Source: Mycoplasma zalophi
GTDB lineage: Bacteria > Bacillota_I > Bacilli_A > Mycoplasmatales > Metamycoplasmataceae
Direction of reading: 5' to 3'
DNA: 64,000 nucleotides
Assembly: GCF_018914005.1 (NCBI RefSeq)
Contig: NZ_JAHMHI010000001.1
Coordinates: 620,001 to 684,000 of the forward strand
Part shown: one piece after another, positions 33,108 through 42,458 of the stretch
How the letters are laid out: every line of letters starts with the position of its first letter
Position numbering within the stretch: position 1 is the stretch's first letter
Program-made: the position numbers and the translations under genes
Notes under the pieces: model-generated
The model's database searches: none
What the model was told of the DNA's origin: nothing
The model's input: only the letters and a program-made list of their open reading frames with translations

Positions 33108-33356
33108 ATGGCAAGAAAAATAAATAAAAAACTTTTTGTACGTCGTCGTCCATGTCAATTTTGTATAAATAACCAAGAATATATTGATTACAAAGACCAA
33201 GAATTATTACAAAACTACATTAACCAACATGGAAAAATCCTTTCATCACGTATTACAGGATGCTGTTCACGTCACCAAAGAACATTAGCTACAGCAGTTA
33301 AAAGATCAAGAATAGTAGCAATACTTCCTTTTATAGGTAGTGGTAGAGTTAAATAA
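33108..33356 (+). CDS. rpsR: 30S ribosomal protein S18
   Basis: 82 residues. The S18 pattern is clear: 'RRRPCQFCINNQEYIDYKD', 'QHGKILSSRITGCCSRHQR' and 'VKRSRIVAILPFI'. The paired Cys residues at the N-terminus may bind zinc in some species. It pairs with S6 on the ribosome, which suits co-transcription. Ribosome binding site AGGAGAAAA. Confidence 0.96.
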   Translation: MARKINKKLFVRRRPCQFCINNQEYIDYKDQELLQNYINQHGKILSSRITGCCSRHQRTLATAVKRSRIVAILPFIGSGRVK

Positions 33357-33365
33357 TTAAAAATT

Positions 33366-33389
33366 GAGTCCTTGTAGGGCTCTTTTTTA
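33366..33389 (+). terminator. Terminator of rpsF-ssb-rpsR
   Basis: GAGTCC pairs with GGGCTC (one G-T pair) around TTGTA, then TTTTTT. The engB ATG lies 8 nt beyond, so engB is either read-through or separately promoted. Confidence 0.82.
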
Positions 33390-33396
33390 AATTAAT

Positions 33397-33948
33397 ATGT
33401 GAAAATTTATTAAATCAGCTAATAAAAAAGATTCTTGATTAAATTCCACAAATAAAGAAATTTTATTTTGAGGAAGAAGTAACGTTGGAAAAAGTTCACT
33501 GTTAAATTCGTTGGCACAAAGTAAAATAGCAAAAGTTTCATCAACTCCAGGAAGAACAAAATTAATTAATTATTTTTCAACTAATACAGACAAAATAATT
33601 GTAGATTTACCTGGTTATGGTTATGCAAAAATGTCCCAGACTGAACAAAAAAGTATTTCAAACATGATTGGAAATTATTTACAAGATAGAGAATATATAT
33701 ATTCTATTAACATTTTAATAGACTCAAGAATTTCACTAACTTCTATCGATATGGAAATGATTGAAATGTGTTTAAATTTAAACCATCAAGTTAATTTAAT
33801 TGTTACAAAAATAGATAAAAGCAACCAAAAAGAATTAAATAAAACAAAAAAAGATATACAAAATTATTTCCCTTTTTTAAATGTTTTTTATGTTAGTTCT
33901 AAAACAAGAAAAAATTTAGATCAATTAAAATCTTATTATGAAATTTAA
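33397..33948 (+). CDS. engB: Ribosome biogenesis GTPase EngB (YsxC/YihA)
   Basis: 183 residues. It is an essential GTPase for late 50S assembly. G1 is GRSNVGKSS, G2 'PGRTKLINY', G3 'DLPGYGYAKM', and G4 'TKIDKSN', all as in EngB. The start at 33397 is followed at once by TGA (Trp), and further TGA codons lie before the P-loop, so a naive caller would start too late. There is no ribosome binding site; the rpsR terminator lies directly upstream. Confidence 0.93.
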
Positions 33949-33974
33949 TTTATTGAATTTATATTGCTTGTTAT

Positions 33975-34001
33975 TTGCTTTTATACCTTATAAGGTATAA
34001 T
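33975..34001 (+). promoter_or_regulatory. gdpP promoter overlapped by a perfect 20-bp palindrome
   Basis: -10 TATAAT at 33996-34001, with a TTGCTT -35 at 33975-33980 (15-bp spacer). The spacer and -10 are covered by a perfect inverted repeat at 33981-34000, half-site TTATACCTTA. A dimeric repressor bound there would block the promoter. The ATG follows after 6 nt with no ribosome binding site. Confidence 0.55.
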
Positions 34002-34007
34002 TTAAGT

Positions 34008-35993
34008 ATGAAAAATAAAATAAAATTCCGTTTTAAATATATTTATTTATGAATAACAACAATAATACTTCTTATTGTTTCTTTTATTTTAATTTTTGTA
34101 ATTAGCAATATTTTCAAAAATTTCCCTTTATTAGGAATAGTAAGTTTAAGTGTTTTGGTTGGTTTTTCTTTTATTGCTATGATAATTCTTGGTTTTTTAA
34201 CGTATCAAAATTATAAAAATAATGTTATTGTTAAAAGTACTTTAAATCAATATATTGAACAAGAAATAGCAAAAGAAGGTGTTGGAATTTTTGTATTTAA
34301 TGAAAGATTAAAAATTATTTGAGTTTCTCACTTCATAAAAGAAAGATTCGGAAATAAAATCATAGGTAAAAATTTAGATACTGTCTTCAATGTTGAAACT
34401 TTATCTAAGAAAAATTTTAAAACAACCACAAAATACAATGATTTTTTCTATGAAATTAATTTTTTACCAGAAAAAAATATTTTAATGGTCCGAGATGTAA
34501 CGTCATTACAAAATATAACAACATTATATGAATCAGAAAAAACTGTTTTTGGTGAAATTGATATTGACTCAATGGATTTATATCAATCAATATATTCTGA
34601 AGAAGAAATATTTAAAATTTATAATTCAGTTGTAAAAGTATTAGATGATTTATCAAAAACATATGATTTTGTTTATAGACGTTTTATAAACAATAGATTT
34701 TTTTTAATAACAACAAAACAAACATTGCAAAATTTTATTGCTAATAATTTCAGGTTTTTTACAACGATAAACTCAGAAGATATTAATGGTAAAACATTTA
34801 GAATTCCCCTTTCAGTAGGATTTGCATCTGGAATGGAAAAATTAGATGAATTAACAGAAACAACTAAAGATGCTCTTTCTCAATCTCAATCTAGAGGTGG
34901 TGATCAAGTTACTGTTATTTTAAAAAATCAAAAACCATTATACTTTGGTTCAAAATCAGAAATTGCTTTAAATAGTTCAAGAACAAAGATTTCTTTTATT
35001 GCAAAAGCACTTAAAGAAAAATTAAATTCTCAGGATATTAGCAAAGTAATAATTTATGGACATAAAGAAGCTGATTTAGATGCATTAGGTTCTGCTTATG
35101 CATTAGCAACCATAGTTAGAGCAAAAAATAAAAAAGCTTATATTCAAAACACAACTTTTGATGCAACATGTAAAAAACAAAAAGATAAATATTTAAAAAA
35201 TGACAATAGTTTATTTATAAGTCCAAAGCAAGCAACAAAATTAAATGATGAATCAACGATGGTTATTATTGTTGATACAGCAGATATAAACAGAATTGAA
35301 AATCCTAATGCATTTAAAAATATAAACCCAGAAAATGTTTTTGTTTTAGACCATCACAGAATTTCTAAATTACCTGAGTTTGTACTAAAACAAAATTTAT
35401 ATATTGACACAACAGCATCTAGTGCATCAGAAATAGTCACTGAAATATTGGTATTTAGTCAAAATAATCAATATATAACTCTTCAGTCAGCACAAATGTT
35501 ATTAGATGGTATTTATATGGATACAAATAGATTCCAAAAAACTTCTTCTTCAAAAACTTTTAATGCAGTAAGTTTATTAGAAGAATGAGGAGCAAGTAGT
35601 TCTACAAGTATAGAAACATTAAAAATGACTAAAGAAGTTCACCAAACTGTGTCAAAAATCTTAGAAAATCTTCAAGAAGTTAAACAAGATTATTTTATTG
35701 CTGCATACGATAAAGAAGTAGATAGTGACATAATTGCAATAGCCGCAGAAGAAATTTTAAGAATACAAGGAAGAAAAGCAGCATTTGTTATAGCAAAAAT
35801 TCCTGGATCTAATAAATATAAAATGTCCGCAAGAGGAATAAATACAAATGTTCAAATAATTGCTGAAGCTATGAATGGTGGTGGACATTTTGGAGCAGCG
35901 GCGTCAGTTTCAGATACCGAATCATTAGAGGTATTTGTTGATAATCTTATTCAAGCGATTGTGAGTATAAAAGATGAAAGTAATATTAATTAA
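34008..35993 (+). CDS. gdpP: Cyclic-di-AMP phosphodiesterase, GdpP-type (DHH/DHHA1)
   Basis: 661 residues, the usual GdpP length. Two N-terminal membrane helices (about 12-32 and 40-64) lead to a PAS-like domain and a degenerate GGDEF domain ('PLSVGFASGMEKLDEL'). The DHH domain has 'IIYGHKEADLDALGSA' (the family has GH.npDmDAiGaa) and 'VFVLDHHRIS'. The DHHA1 domain ends with 'MNGGGHFGAAASV'. It hydrolyses c-di-AMP, which controls potassium and osmotic balance. The start overlaps a promoter with a palindrome. An early TGA codon in the first helix is Trp. The rplI gene begins inside its last codons (20-nt overlap). Confidence 0.93.
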
Positions 35994-36429
35994 AGATTTT
36001 AAGAAAAATAAAAAAAATGAAATTATAGAAGTAAATGATGGGTTTGCAAAAAACTATTTAATTAGAAATGGTATAGCACAACCTGTTAATTCTTCAACCT
36101 TAGCTAATAGAAAAAAAATTCTTGACTCATTAGCAGAAAACGAAGCACAAAGAATTGCAGAAGCAGAAGCTTTAAAAGCAGAAATAGAAAAAATTGAATT
36201 AAATTTCGAACTTAAAGTTCACACAGAAAAAAATGGAATTAATATTGTTCATGGTTCAATAACATCTAAAGCAATTACAAAAGAACTATTAACAAAACAC
36301 AACATTAAATTACCTAATCATTCAATCGATAAGGTATCAATTACTACATTAGGAATTCACGGTATACCTGTGATTTTACATCCTAGTGTAACAGCATTTT
36401 TAAAAGTAAGAATACACGAATCTAAATAA
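35974..36429 (+). CDS. rplI: 50S ribosomal protein L9
   Basis: 151 residues. 'MKVILIKDFKKNKKNEIIEVNDGFAKNYLI' is the L9 N-terminal domain, followed by the long connecting helix (residues 43-76, Ala/Glu-rich) and a C-terminal domain with 'NGINIVHGSITSKAI'. The order gdpP-rplI-dnaB is conserved in Firmicutes and mycoplasmas. Translation is probably coupled through the 20-nt overlap with gdpP. Confidence 0.96.
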   Translation: MKVILIKDFKKNKKNEIIEVNDGFAKNYLIRNGIAQPVNSSTLANRKKILDSLAENEAQRIAEAEALKAEIEKIELNFELKVHTEKNGINIVHGSITSKAITKELLTKHNIKLPNHSIDKVSITTLGIHGIPVILHPSVTAFLKVRIHESK

Positions 36430-36447
36430 AATATGGAGAAATAGGCA

Positions 36448-37848
36448 ATGGAGAAATTTTTAAGTCAGGATGATAAGCAAAATATTTTAGATAATGAAAT
36501 CCCACTTATGGGACTTTTAATTACTAACTCTAAAATTTATAAAGAAGTTGCCGATTCTTTAACAGAAAATTTATTTTACTATAAAGCAAATAAAATACTT
36601 TATCAGTCAATTGTGAATTTATCTGAAGAATATCCAGATTATGATTTTAAAAATCTTTATAACTATTTAATAACAAATAACATATTGGACCAAAATTTAG
36701 GAATTGATAACTACAAGAAAAATGACTATTTAGATTTTTTAGTAGAAAACATTGGATATAAAGATAAAGCACAAGATTATATAAATGTTTTAATACCTTA
36801 TTCCAAAAAAATACAACTTAACTTATTAATTGAACAATCAATTGATCGACTTATGAAAAAAGAAAATATTGATAACATTATCAATAATCTACAAATCGAT
36901 TTAATTAACATGGATATTTCATCATCTAAATCTCATTACGAAACAATTGATAATGTTCTTAAAGAGAATAAATCACTTTTATTAAAAAGAAGTAAAAATG
37001 AATTGAGTACCGGTTTAAAATTTGGGTTTAAAAAATTAGATGATTTAACCTTAGGATTTAATCCTGGAGATTTAGTTATTTTAGCAGCTAGACCTTCTAT
37101 GGGAAAAACAGCTTTTGCATTAAATATTGCTGCAAATGTTGCAAAACAGAAAAAAAGTGTTTTATTTTTTAGTTTAGAAATGACAAATGTTCAATTAGTT
37201 GAAAGAGTTATAGGATTTGAAAGTTATACACCATTAAGCAATCTAAAAAAAGGAAATATAAATGAAGAACAATGATATGCTTTAGAGGAAACTTTTGAAA
37301 AAATGAAGCAATGGCCACTATTTTTAAATGATCAAAGTTCTTTAAATATCAATGAATTAGTTTCAGTTTGTAGGAGATTTAAGCAAACAAAAACTATTGA
37401 TTTATTAATTGTAGATTATCTTCAACTAATTAATGACACAAAAAATTCAGGTGATAATAGACAACTTGAAGTTTCAAAAATATCAAGAAGTTTAAAACAA
37501 TTAGCAAAAGAATTAGGTTGTCCTGTTATTGCCTTAAGTCAATTATCTAGAAAAGTAGAAAGTCGTGAAGATAAACAACCTATACTTTCTGATTTACGTG
37601 AAAGCGGAACAATAGAACAAGATGCTGATAGTGTAATTTTTCTATATAGGCCAGAATATTATAAAAGAAAGCCAGTTGAAGGAAAAACAAATTCTGATGA
37701 AAATGACTCAAAAGATTTTGATGATTTATCCGTGGGAATTTCTAGCACAAGTGTCATTGTTGCAAAAAATAGAAATGGTGCTATTGGAACAGTAAAATTA
37801 GGTTTTATGGGTAATTTAAACAAGTTTATTGATGATGACAGAGAATAA
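36448..37848 (+). CDS. dnaB: Replicative DNA helicase DnaB
   Basis: 466 residues. The N-terminal helical domain (1-150) is followed by the RecA-like motor. Walker A is 'ILAARPSMGKTAFAL', Walker B 'LLIVDYLQLI', and the arginine-finger region 'DLRESGTIEQDADSVIFLYRPEYY'. It unwinds DNA at the fork as a hexamer. A single TGA codon (Trp) splits the frame under the standard code. Third gene of gdpP-rplI-dnaB, with a GGAGAAA ribosome binding site. Confidence 0.96.
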
Positions 37849-37877
37849 AATAAACAATAAAAAAAGGAGATAAATTA

Positions 37878-38978
37878 ATGAAAAATAAGATAAACCAGCA
37901 AGAATGAAATAAAGTTTATAATCCCCATAACATTAATTTTTTAAATATCTGGGCAAAATTACCTAAAAAATTACTTCTTATTTTTATTAGTGCTATTTTA
38001 TTTAATATTGGAGTTGCCACTTTTTTATCAAAGGCAGCCGTTGTTGCAACAGGAACAAGTTCTCTTACTCAGATAATTACATTTACAATGGATTGAGATA
38101 AATATTTTGGATATTTTTATGTATTAATTAATTTACCAATTATTTTTGTATTTTGAAAAAAAAATCCTCGATTATTTATGGTTTTAACCTGTTATTGGCT
38201 ATTTTTTCAGGTGGTTAGTCAATTAATACTAGGACAAATTCAATTTATTGATAAATTTTTAACAGAAACAATTACCTTATATAGTCCAAATGGTCATAAG
38301 TATTGAAATGCTTTTAATTTAGAACCTTCAAGTGAAGGATTTTATGATGGACAAACTTGACCTATTATTGTGTATTGTATAATAGGTGGAGTTTTAGATG
38401 GCATAGCAGCTGCTATAGCATGACGAGCTGGTGGCTGTGTAGCTGGTAGCAATGTTATTGTTTATTATGTTTCTAGGGTTAAAAAAATGTCAATTGGTAA
38501 AATTGCATTTATAGTTGCCATGTCATTTGCGGCTTTTAGTATTTTAGTTTTAGGTACTCTAGAAGTCTATGATTTAATACCTTCGAGGCCTTGAAAAGCC
38601 ACTTGAGATGCTGAAAAAAATCCTCTAACACGTTTAATAGTAAGGATTATTTGTACAGTTATCTATATTGGGGTATATTCTTTTGTAATTGATTTAATGT
38701 ATCCTAAATATAAAAAAGTAAAAATTGAAATATATTCAAATAAAATCGAAAAAATTACTGAACACTTAAAACTAATTAAATATAACCATTCACATAATAT
38801 ATATTATGGGGTTAGTGGTTATAGTCACAAAGATTTTGGAAGAATAGAAACTATAACATTATTTTTAGAAAAAGACTGAGTAATTGGTCAGATAAAACAC
38901 GTTGATGCAAACGCATGGATTAGTATATTACCAATTCACGAAGTGGTTGGTGAATTTGATACTTCATATATTGATTAA
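37878..38978 (+). CDS. YitT family membrane protein, copy 1
   Basis: 366 residues with about six membrane segments and a small C-terminal soluble domain. The membrane part has 'NIGVATFLSKAAVVATGTSSLTQII', 'GGVLDGIAAAIAWRAGGCVAGSNVIVYYVS', which fits the DUF161/YitT pattern of 'G.g.gl....g.s.GGsdii'. The C-terminal 'YKKVKIEIYSNKIEKITEHL...RIETITLFLEKD' fits the DUF2179 domain. Function unknown, possibly metabolite or nucleotide-sensing transport. Strong ribosome binding site AAAGGAGA. It is followed 47 nt later by a clear paralogue. Confidence 0.85.
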
Positions 38979-39025
38979 AAAAACTATTTTTTGATATAAT
39001 AAATAAACAAAATTTAAGGCATAAC

Positions 39026-40318
39026 ATGAAAAATATTTTTAAAGAAAAAGATGTTGAAACAACAACAGATGATATTGATCCATTTCATATAAATAGTCAC
39101 AATTTAACAATTTTAAATACTTGAAAAAAATTTCCTAAAAAATTACTTTGAATGTTCATAAGTGCTTTTTTATTTAACTTAGGAATTGCCACTTTCTTAG
39201 CAAAAGCTGGAACAGTTGCTAGTGGTACAAGTGCACTTATTCAAGTAATAACTTATACATTTGAGTCACTTAGACAATATTTTGCAATTTTTTATTTATT
39301 AATTAACCTTCCCTTTATTATTATTTTTTGAAAGAAGAATTCAAGATTATTTATGATTTTAACTCTTTATTGATTAGTATTTCAAATAGTAAGTGAATTC
39401 TTTTTCTATGGTTTTGATCCTAATAAACCGTATGTAATTAGAGATTGATTACAACACGATTTTAGTATTTATTACACATCATATGATTTAGATGGTACAA
39501 AAATTTCTTGAACTGTATATCCAAATGGAAACTTTACAGGATCAAGTCTAGTAAATGAATTAGGACAACCGATTGGATCTAATATAGTTGGTCAATGACA
39601 AAATTGAACATTACAAAAAGATGTTATCAATGAATCAACTCAACAAGTTGTTCTAAAAGCCGGTACTCATGGTTGAACATATTTTAGAAATTTAAATCCA
39701 CATTTAAATATGAATGTTGAAACATGACCAGTAATAATTTATACATTAGGTGGTAGTGTATTAGGTGGGTTAGCAGCTGCTATAGCTTGAAAACATTGAG
39801 GATCAACGGCAGGAAGCGATATCTTTATTTATTACATCTCAAGAGTTAAAAAAATGTCAGTAGGTAAAGTTAGTTTTAGAATAGCATGTTGTTTTGCTGC
39901 GTTTAGTATTGTTGTAATAGGTATTTTGGAATATACTGGTAATGTTTTAGATCACCCATGAGATGGCAGTGTTTATTTAGTAAGATGTATTTCAACAGTA
40001 TTTTATATCGGTTTCTATAACCTAATAATTAACTTTATTTACCCAAAATATAAAAAAGTAAAAATCGAAATTTATAGTTCAAAAATTAATGATATATGTA
40101 TACACTTTAAAAATATAAATTATTGACATGCATATAGCATAATAAAACAAACTTCAGGATTTACTCAACAAGAAAATTCTAGAATAGAAACAATCGCTTT
40201 ATTTTTAGAACAAAATGAAATACTTCGTGAAATTCATAAAGTAGATCCAAAAGCATGAATAAATGTTATACCAGTTTTAAATGTAAAAGGAAAATTTAAT
40301 ACTCAAAAAGTTGAATAA
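39026..40318 (+). CDS. YitT family membrane protein, copy 2
   Basis: 430 residues. It aligns with copy 1 throughout, sharing 'LFNLGIATFLAKAGTVASGTSALIQVI', 'GSTAGSDIFIYYISRVKKMS' and 'YPKYKKVKIEIYS'. It differs by an insertion of about 60 residues between the third and fourth membrane segments, predicted outside the membrane and rich in Trp, Asn and Gly. This loop is the main novelty of the copy. Weak ribosome binding site (AAGG). It has its own -10-like TATAAT at about 38995. Confidence 0.85.
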
Positions 40319-40348
40319 AAAACAAGCTTTAAAAATTGCTTGTTTTTT
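40317..40348. terminator. Terminator between YitT copy 2 and rpiB
   Basis: AAAAAACAAGC pairs with GCTTGTTTTTT, overlapping the rpiB stop codon. Usable in both directions. Confidence 0.85.
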
Positions 40349-40814
40349 ATTCACTAGATCCTTCTTCTGTTAGTGTTTCTATTCTTTGAATATGTCTTCC
40401 ACCCTCGAAATCTGTTGAATCTCATGTTTTAAACATTTCAAAAGCATTTTCAAGTGAAACTTGTCTTCCACCAAATGCTAAAACATTAGCATCATTATGA
40501 AGTTTTGCTAATTTAGCATCTTCTAAACTAGATACTCTGGCCGCTCTTATAAAGCTAAAACGATTCAGTGCATAACTTATTCCTAAACCTGTTCCACAAA
40601 CACCAATTCCTTTTGCTTCAGGGTGTTTTTTTAGGTAATGTGCTAGTTTAAATCCATATTCAGCATAGCTTACGCTAGTGGAACCTGATTCTGGACCAAG
40701 GTCAACTATTTGATAACCTTCAGATATTAGTTTTTTAGATAATTTATCTTTAAGTTCAAAACCAGCATGGTCACTAGCAAATGCTATAATTTGATTATTT
40801 TTCTTTGTTTCCAT
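40347..40814 (-). CDS. rpiB: Ribose 5-phosphate isomerase B (RpiB/LacAB family)
   Basis: 155 residues. It interconverts ribose 5-phosphate and ribulose 5-phosphate. 'IAFASDHAGFELKDKL' carries the Asp-His of the active site, 'GIGVCGTGLGISYALNR' the catalytic Cys and anion hole, and 'HNDANVLAFGGRQVS' the conserved helix. The C-terminus 'GRHIQRIETLT' binds phosphate. One TGA codon is Trp. It starts 27 nt after tsaC, so the two are co-transcribed. Confidence 0.95.
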
Positions 40815-40841
40815 ACATAAATTTTACAATATATTTTGAAA

Positions 40842-41309
40842 TTATGAACGTAATATTTTTTGAGTGTCTACATCAATTATTAAAGAAGGTTTTTGTGACA
40901 TTTCACCAAATTTATAAAAATTTGTTACCTCTGGAAATAATATTTTGGCTTCTTCAATATTTTTAGCAACAGGAAATCCACTTTTATTGCAACTTGTGAC
41001 GTAACAAGGTCCATTTTGTTCTAAAAACCCAAGAAGTTTATCTTGATTTGGCATTCTAAAACCAATATCATTTATTATTAAAGTTACAGCTCCAGGTCAG
41101 TATTTTTGAATATAATCTAAAGCATTTTGATTTAAATTTGTAATTTGTTCAACTTGTTTAATTGATGAAACCAAAATGATTATTTTTTTATCTAAATTTC
41201 TTTGTTTAAGTTCATATAAAAGATTAATATTATTATCTTTCATTTTTACACCAATACCCATAACTGTATCTGTTGTGCAAATAAATACGTCTTTAAATTT
41301 ATTATTCAT
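40842..41309 (-). CDS. tsaC: Threonylcarbamoyl-AMP synthase (TsaC/Sua5), short form
   Basis: 155 residues, shorter than the roughly 190 of E. coli TsaC. It makes threonylcarbamoyl-AMP for the t6A modification of ANN-reading tRNAs. 'VFICTTDTVMGIGV' corresponds to 'piaYPTeavyGLG', 'LYELKQRNLDKKIIILVSS' to 'i..iK.R....pl.lli', 'WPGAVTLII' to 'WPGP.T.i', and 'GPCYVTSCNKSG' to 'gp...TSAN.SG'. Two TGA codons encode Trp and Trp-Pro-Gly lies at one of them. A -10 TATAAT (minus strand, 41318-41323) is 8 nt from the ATG with no ribosome binding site. Confidence 0.87.
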
Positions 41310-41317
41310 ATTATAAA

Positions 41318-41352
41318 ATTATAGTATTTAAAAATTAATAATAGTTTAAAAT
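41318..41352. promoter_or_regulatory. Divergent tsaC/mutM promoters, both leaderless in form
   Basis: The 50-bp gap holds a minus-strand TATAAT (41318-41323), 8 nt from the tsaC ATG, and a plus-strand TAAAAT (41347-41352), 7 nt from the mutM ATG. Neither gene has a Shine-Dalgarno sequence. -35 boxes are not convincing. Confidence 0.5.
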
Positions 41353-41359
41353 ATTATAT

Positions 41360-42184
41360 ATGCCAGAATTACCAGAAGTAAAAGTTGTAACAAAAGCTTT
41401 AAAATCAAGAATTTTAAATAAAACTATTGATAAAGTTGAAGTTTTACAACCTAAATTAATAAAAGAAGCAACAGTTGATGAATTTAGTAGTTTTGTTCAA
41501 AATGAAACTATTTTAGATATCTTTAATATTGCAAAACATATCATTATTCAATTATCTAATAATAAAATTTTAGTTACCCATTTAAGAATGGAAGGAAAAT
41601 ATCATTTTTTTGAAACTGAAGCTAAAAAACACAAACACACTAGATTAGTTTATTATTTTAATGATGATTCACAACTTCAATATTTAGATTCAAGAATGTT
41701 TGGAACTGTTCATTTAAGAACTAATGCGAACTATCTAGAAACAAAACCATTAAATAAATTAGCTCCAACACCTGATAAAGTTAATTTAGATAAATTATAT
41801 TTAAAAACTTCTAAATCAAGCGTTGCAATAAAAACTTTAATATTAAATCAAGAACTAGTGTCAGGAATTGGAAATATTTATGCTGATGAAACATTATTTG
41901 CTTCAAAAGTTTTTCCTGCAAAACCTTCATTAAACATTTCTAAATCAAAATTAAAAGAAATTTTACAAAATGCAACCTTAATAATGGATAAAAGTTTTGA
42001 ATTGGGTGGTTCTACTATAAATAGTTATGAGTCTTTAAATAAACAAGAAGGACAGTTTCAAAACTTTCTTAAAGTACATACAAGAGTAAATAAGCCATGT
42101 TTAAACTGTGATACAATCATAAAGAAAATAAAAGTCAATGGTCGTGGAACATATTATTGTCCAAATTGTCAAAAAGAAAGTTAA
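41360..42184 (+). CDS. mutM: Formamidopyrimidine-DNA glycosylase (MutM/Fpg)
   Basis: 274 residues. It excises 8-oxoguanine and formamidopyrimidines. It begins MPELPEV, where the N-terminal Pro2 is the nucleophile and Glu3 assists. 'VTHLRMEGKYHF' and 'DSRMFGTVHL' follow, with 'GIGNIYADETLF' for the helix-two-turn-helix, and a C-terminal zinc finger 'CLNC...YYCPNCQ'. Complete length with no TGA codons. The ATG lies 7 nt from a -10 box. Confidence 0.97.
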   Translation: MPELPEVKVVTKALKSRILNKTIDKVEVLQPKLIKEATVDEFSSFVQNETILDIFNIAKHIIIQLSNNKILVTHLRMEGKYHFFETEAKKHKHTRLVYYFNDDSQLQYLDSRMFGTVHLRTNANYLETKPLNKLAPTPDKVNLDKLYLKTSKSSVAIKTLILNQELVSGIGNIYADETLFASKVFPAKPSLNISKSKLKEILQNATLIMDKSFELGGSTINSYESLNKQEGQFQNFLKVHTRVNKPCLNCDTIIKKIKVNGRGTYYCPNCQKES

Positions 42185-42193
42185 GGAGTGAAT

Positions 42194-42427
42194 GTGAGAG
42201 TAATAGATTTACATGGATATACTGTACAAAAAGCAACTGCAGCGGTTTTAAATGCACTTTTTGAATTTAATAATGATGATTATACACGCAGTTTAGAAAT
42301 AATCACAGGTAATGGTACTGGAAGTTTAAAATTATTAGTTGCTGATATATTAGATAAAGAAGGATATTATTGAAAATATAATAATTCACAACAATCATCA
42401 ATTATTGTTTTAAAAAATAAGAGTTAA
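42194..42427 (+). CDS. Small Smr-domain protein
   Basis: 77 residues from the GTG at 42194, five nt after AAGGAG; the in-frame GTG at 42188 overlaps the Shine-Dalgarno and is less likely. 'VIDLHGYTVQKA' is the Smr 'DLHG' motif and 'LEIITGNGTGSLK' the 'I.GrG..s....l' motif. Smr domains nick or bind nucleic acids, and the MutS2-type ones act on collided ribosomes. Here the domain stands alone. One TGA codon is Trp. It follows mutM by 9 nt. Confidence 0.85.
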
Positions 42428-42458
42428 AAAATCAGGGATTACCTGATTTTTTAACTCT
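42420..42458. terminator. Strong bidirectional terminator, smr/potD
   Basis: A 17-bp perfect stem from 42420-42436 to 42442-42458 around 5 nt, with A6/T6 in the stem. It overlaps the stop codons of both convergent genes. Confidence 0.85.
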
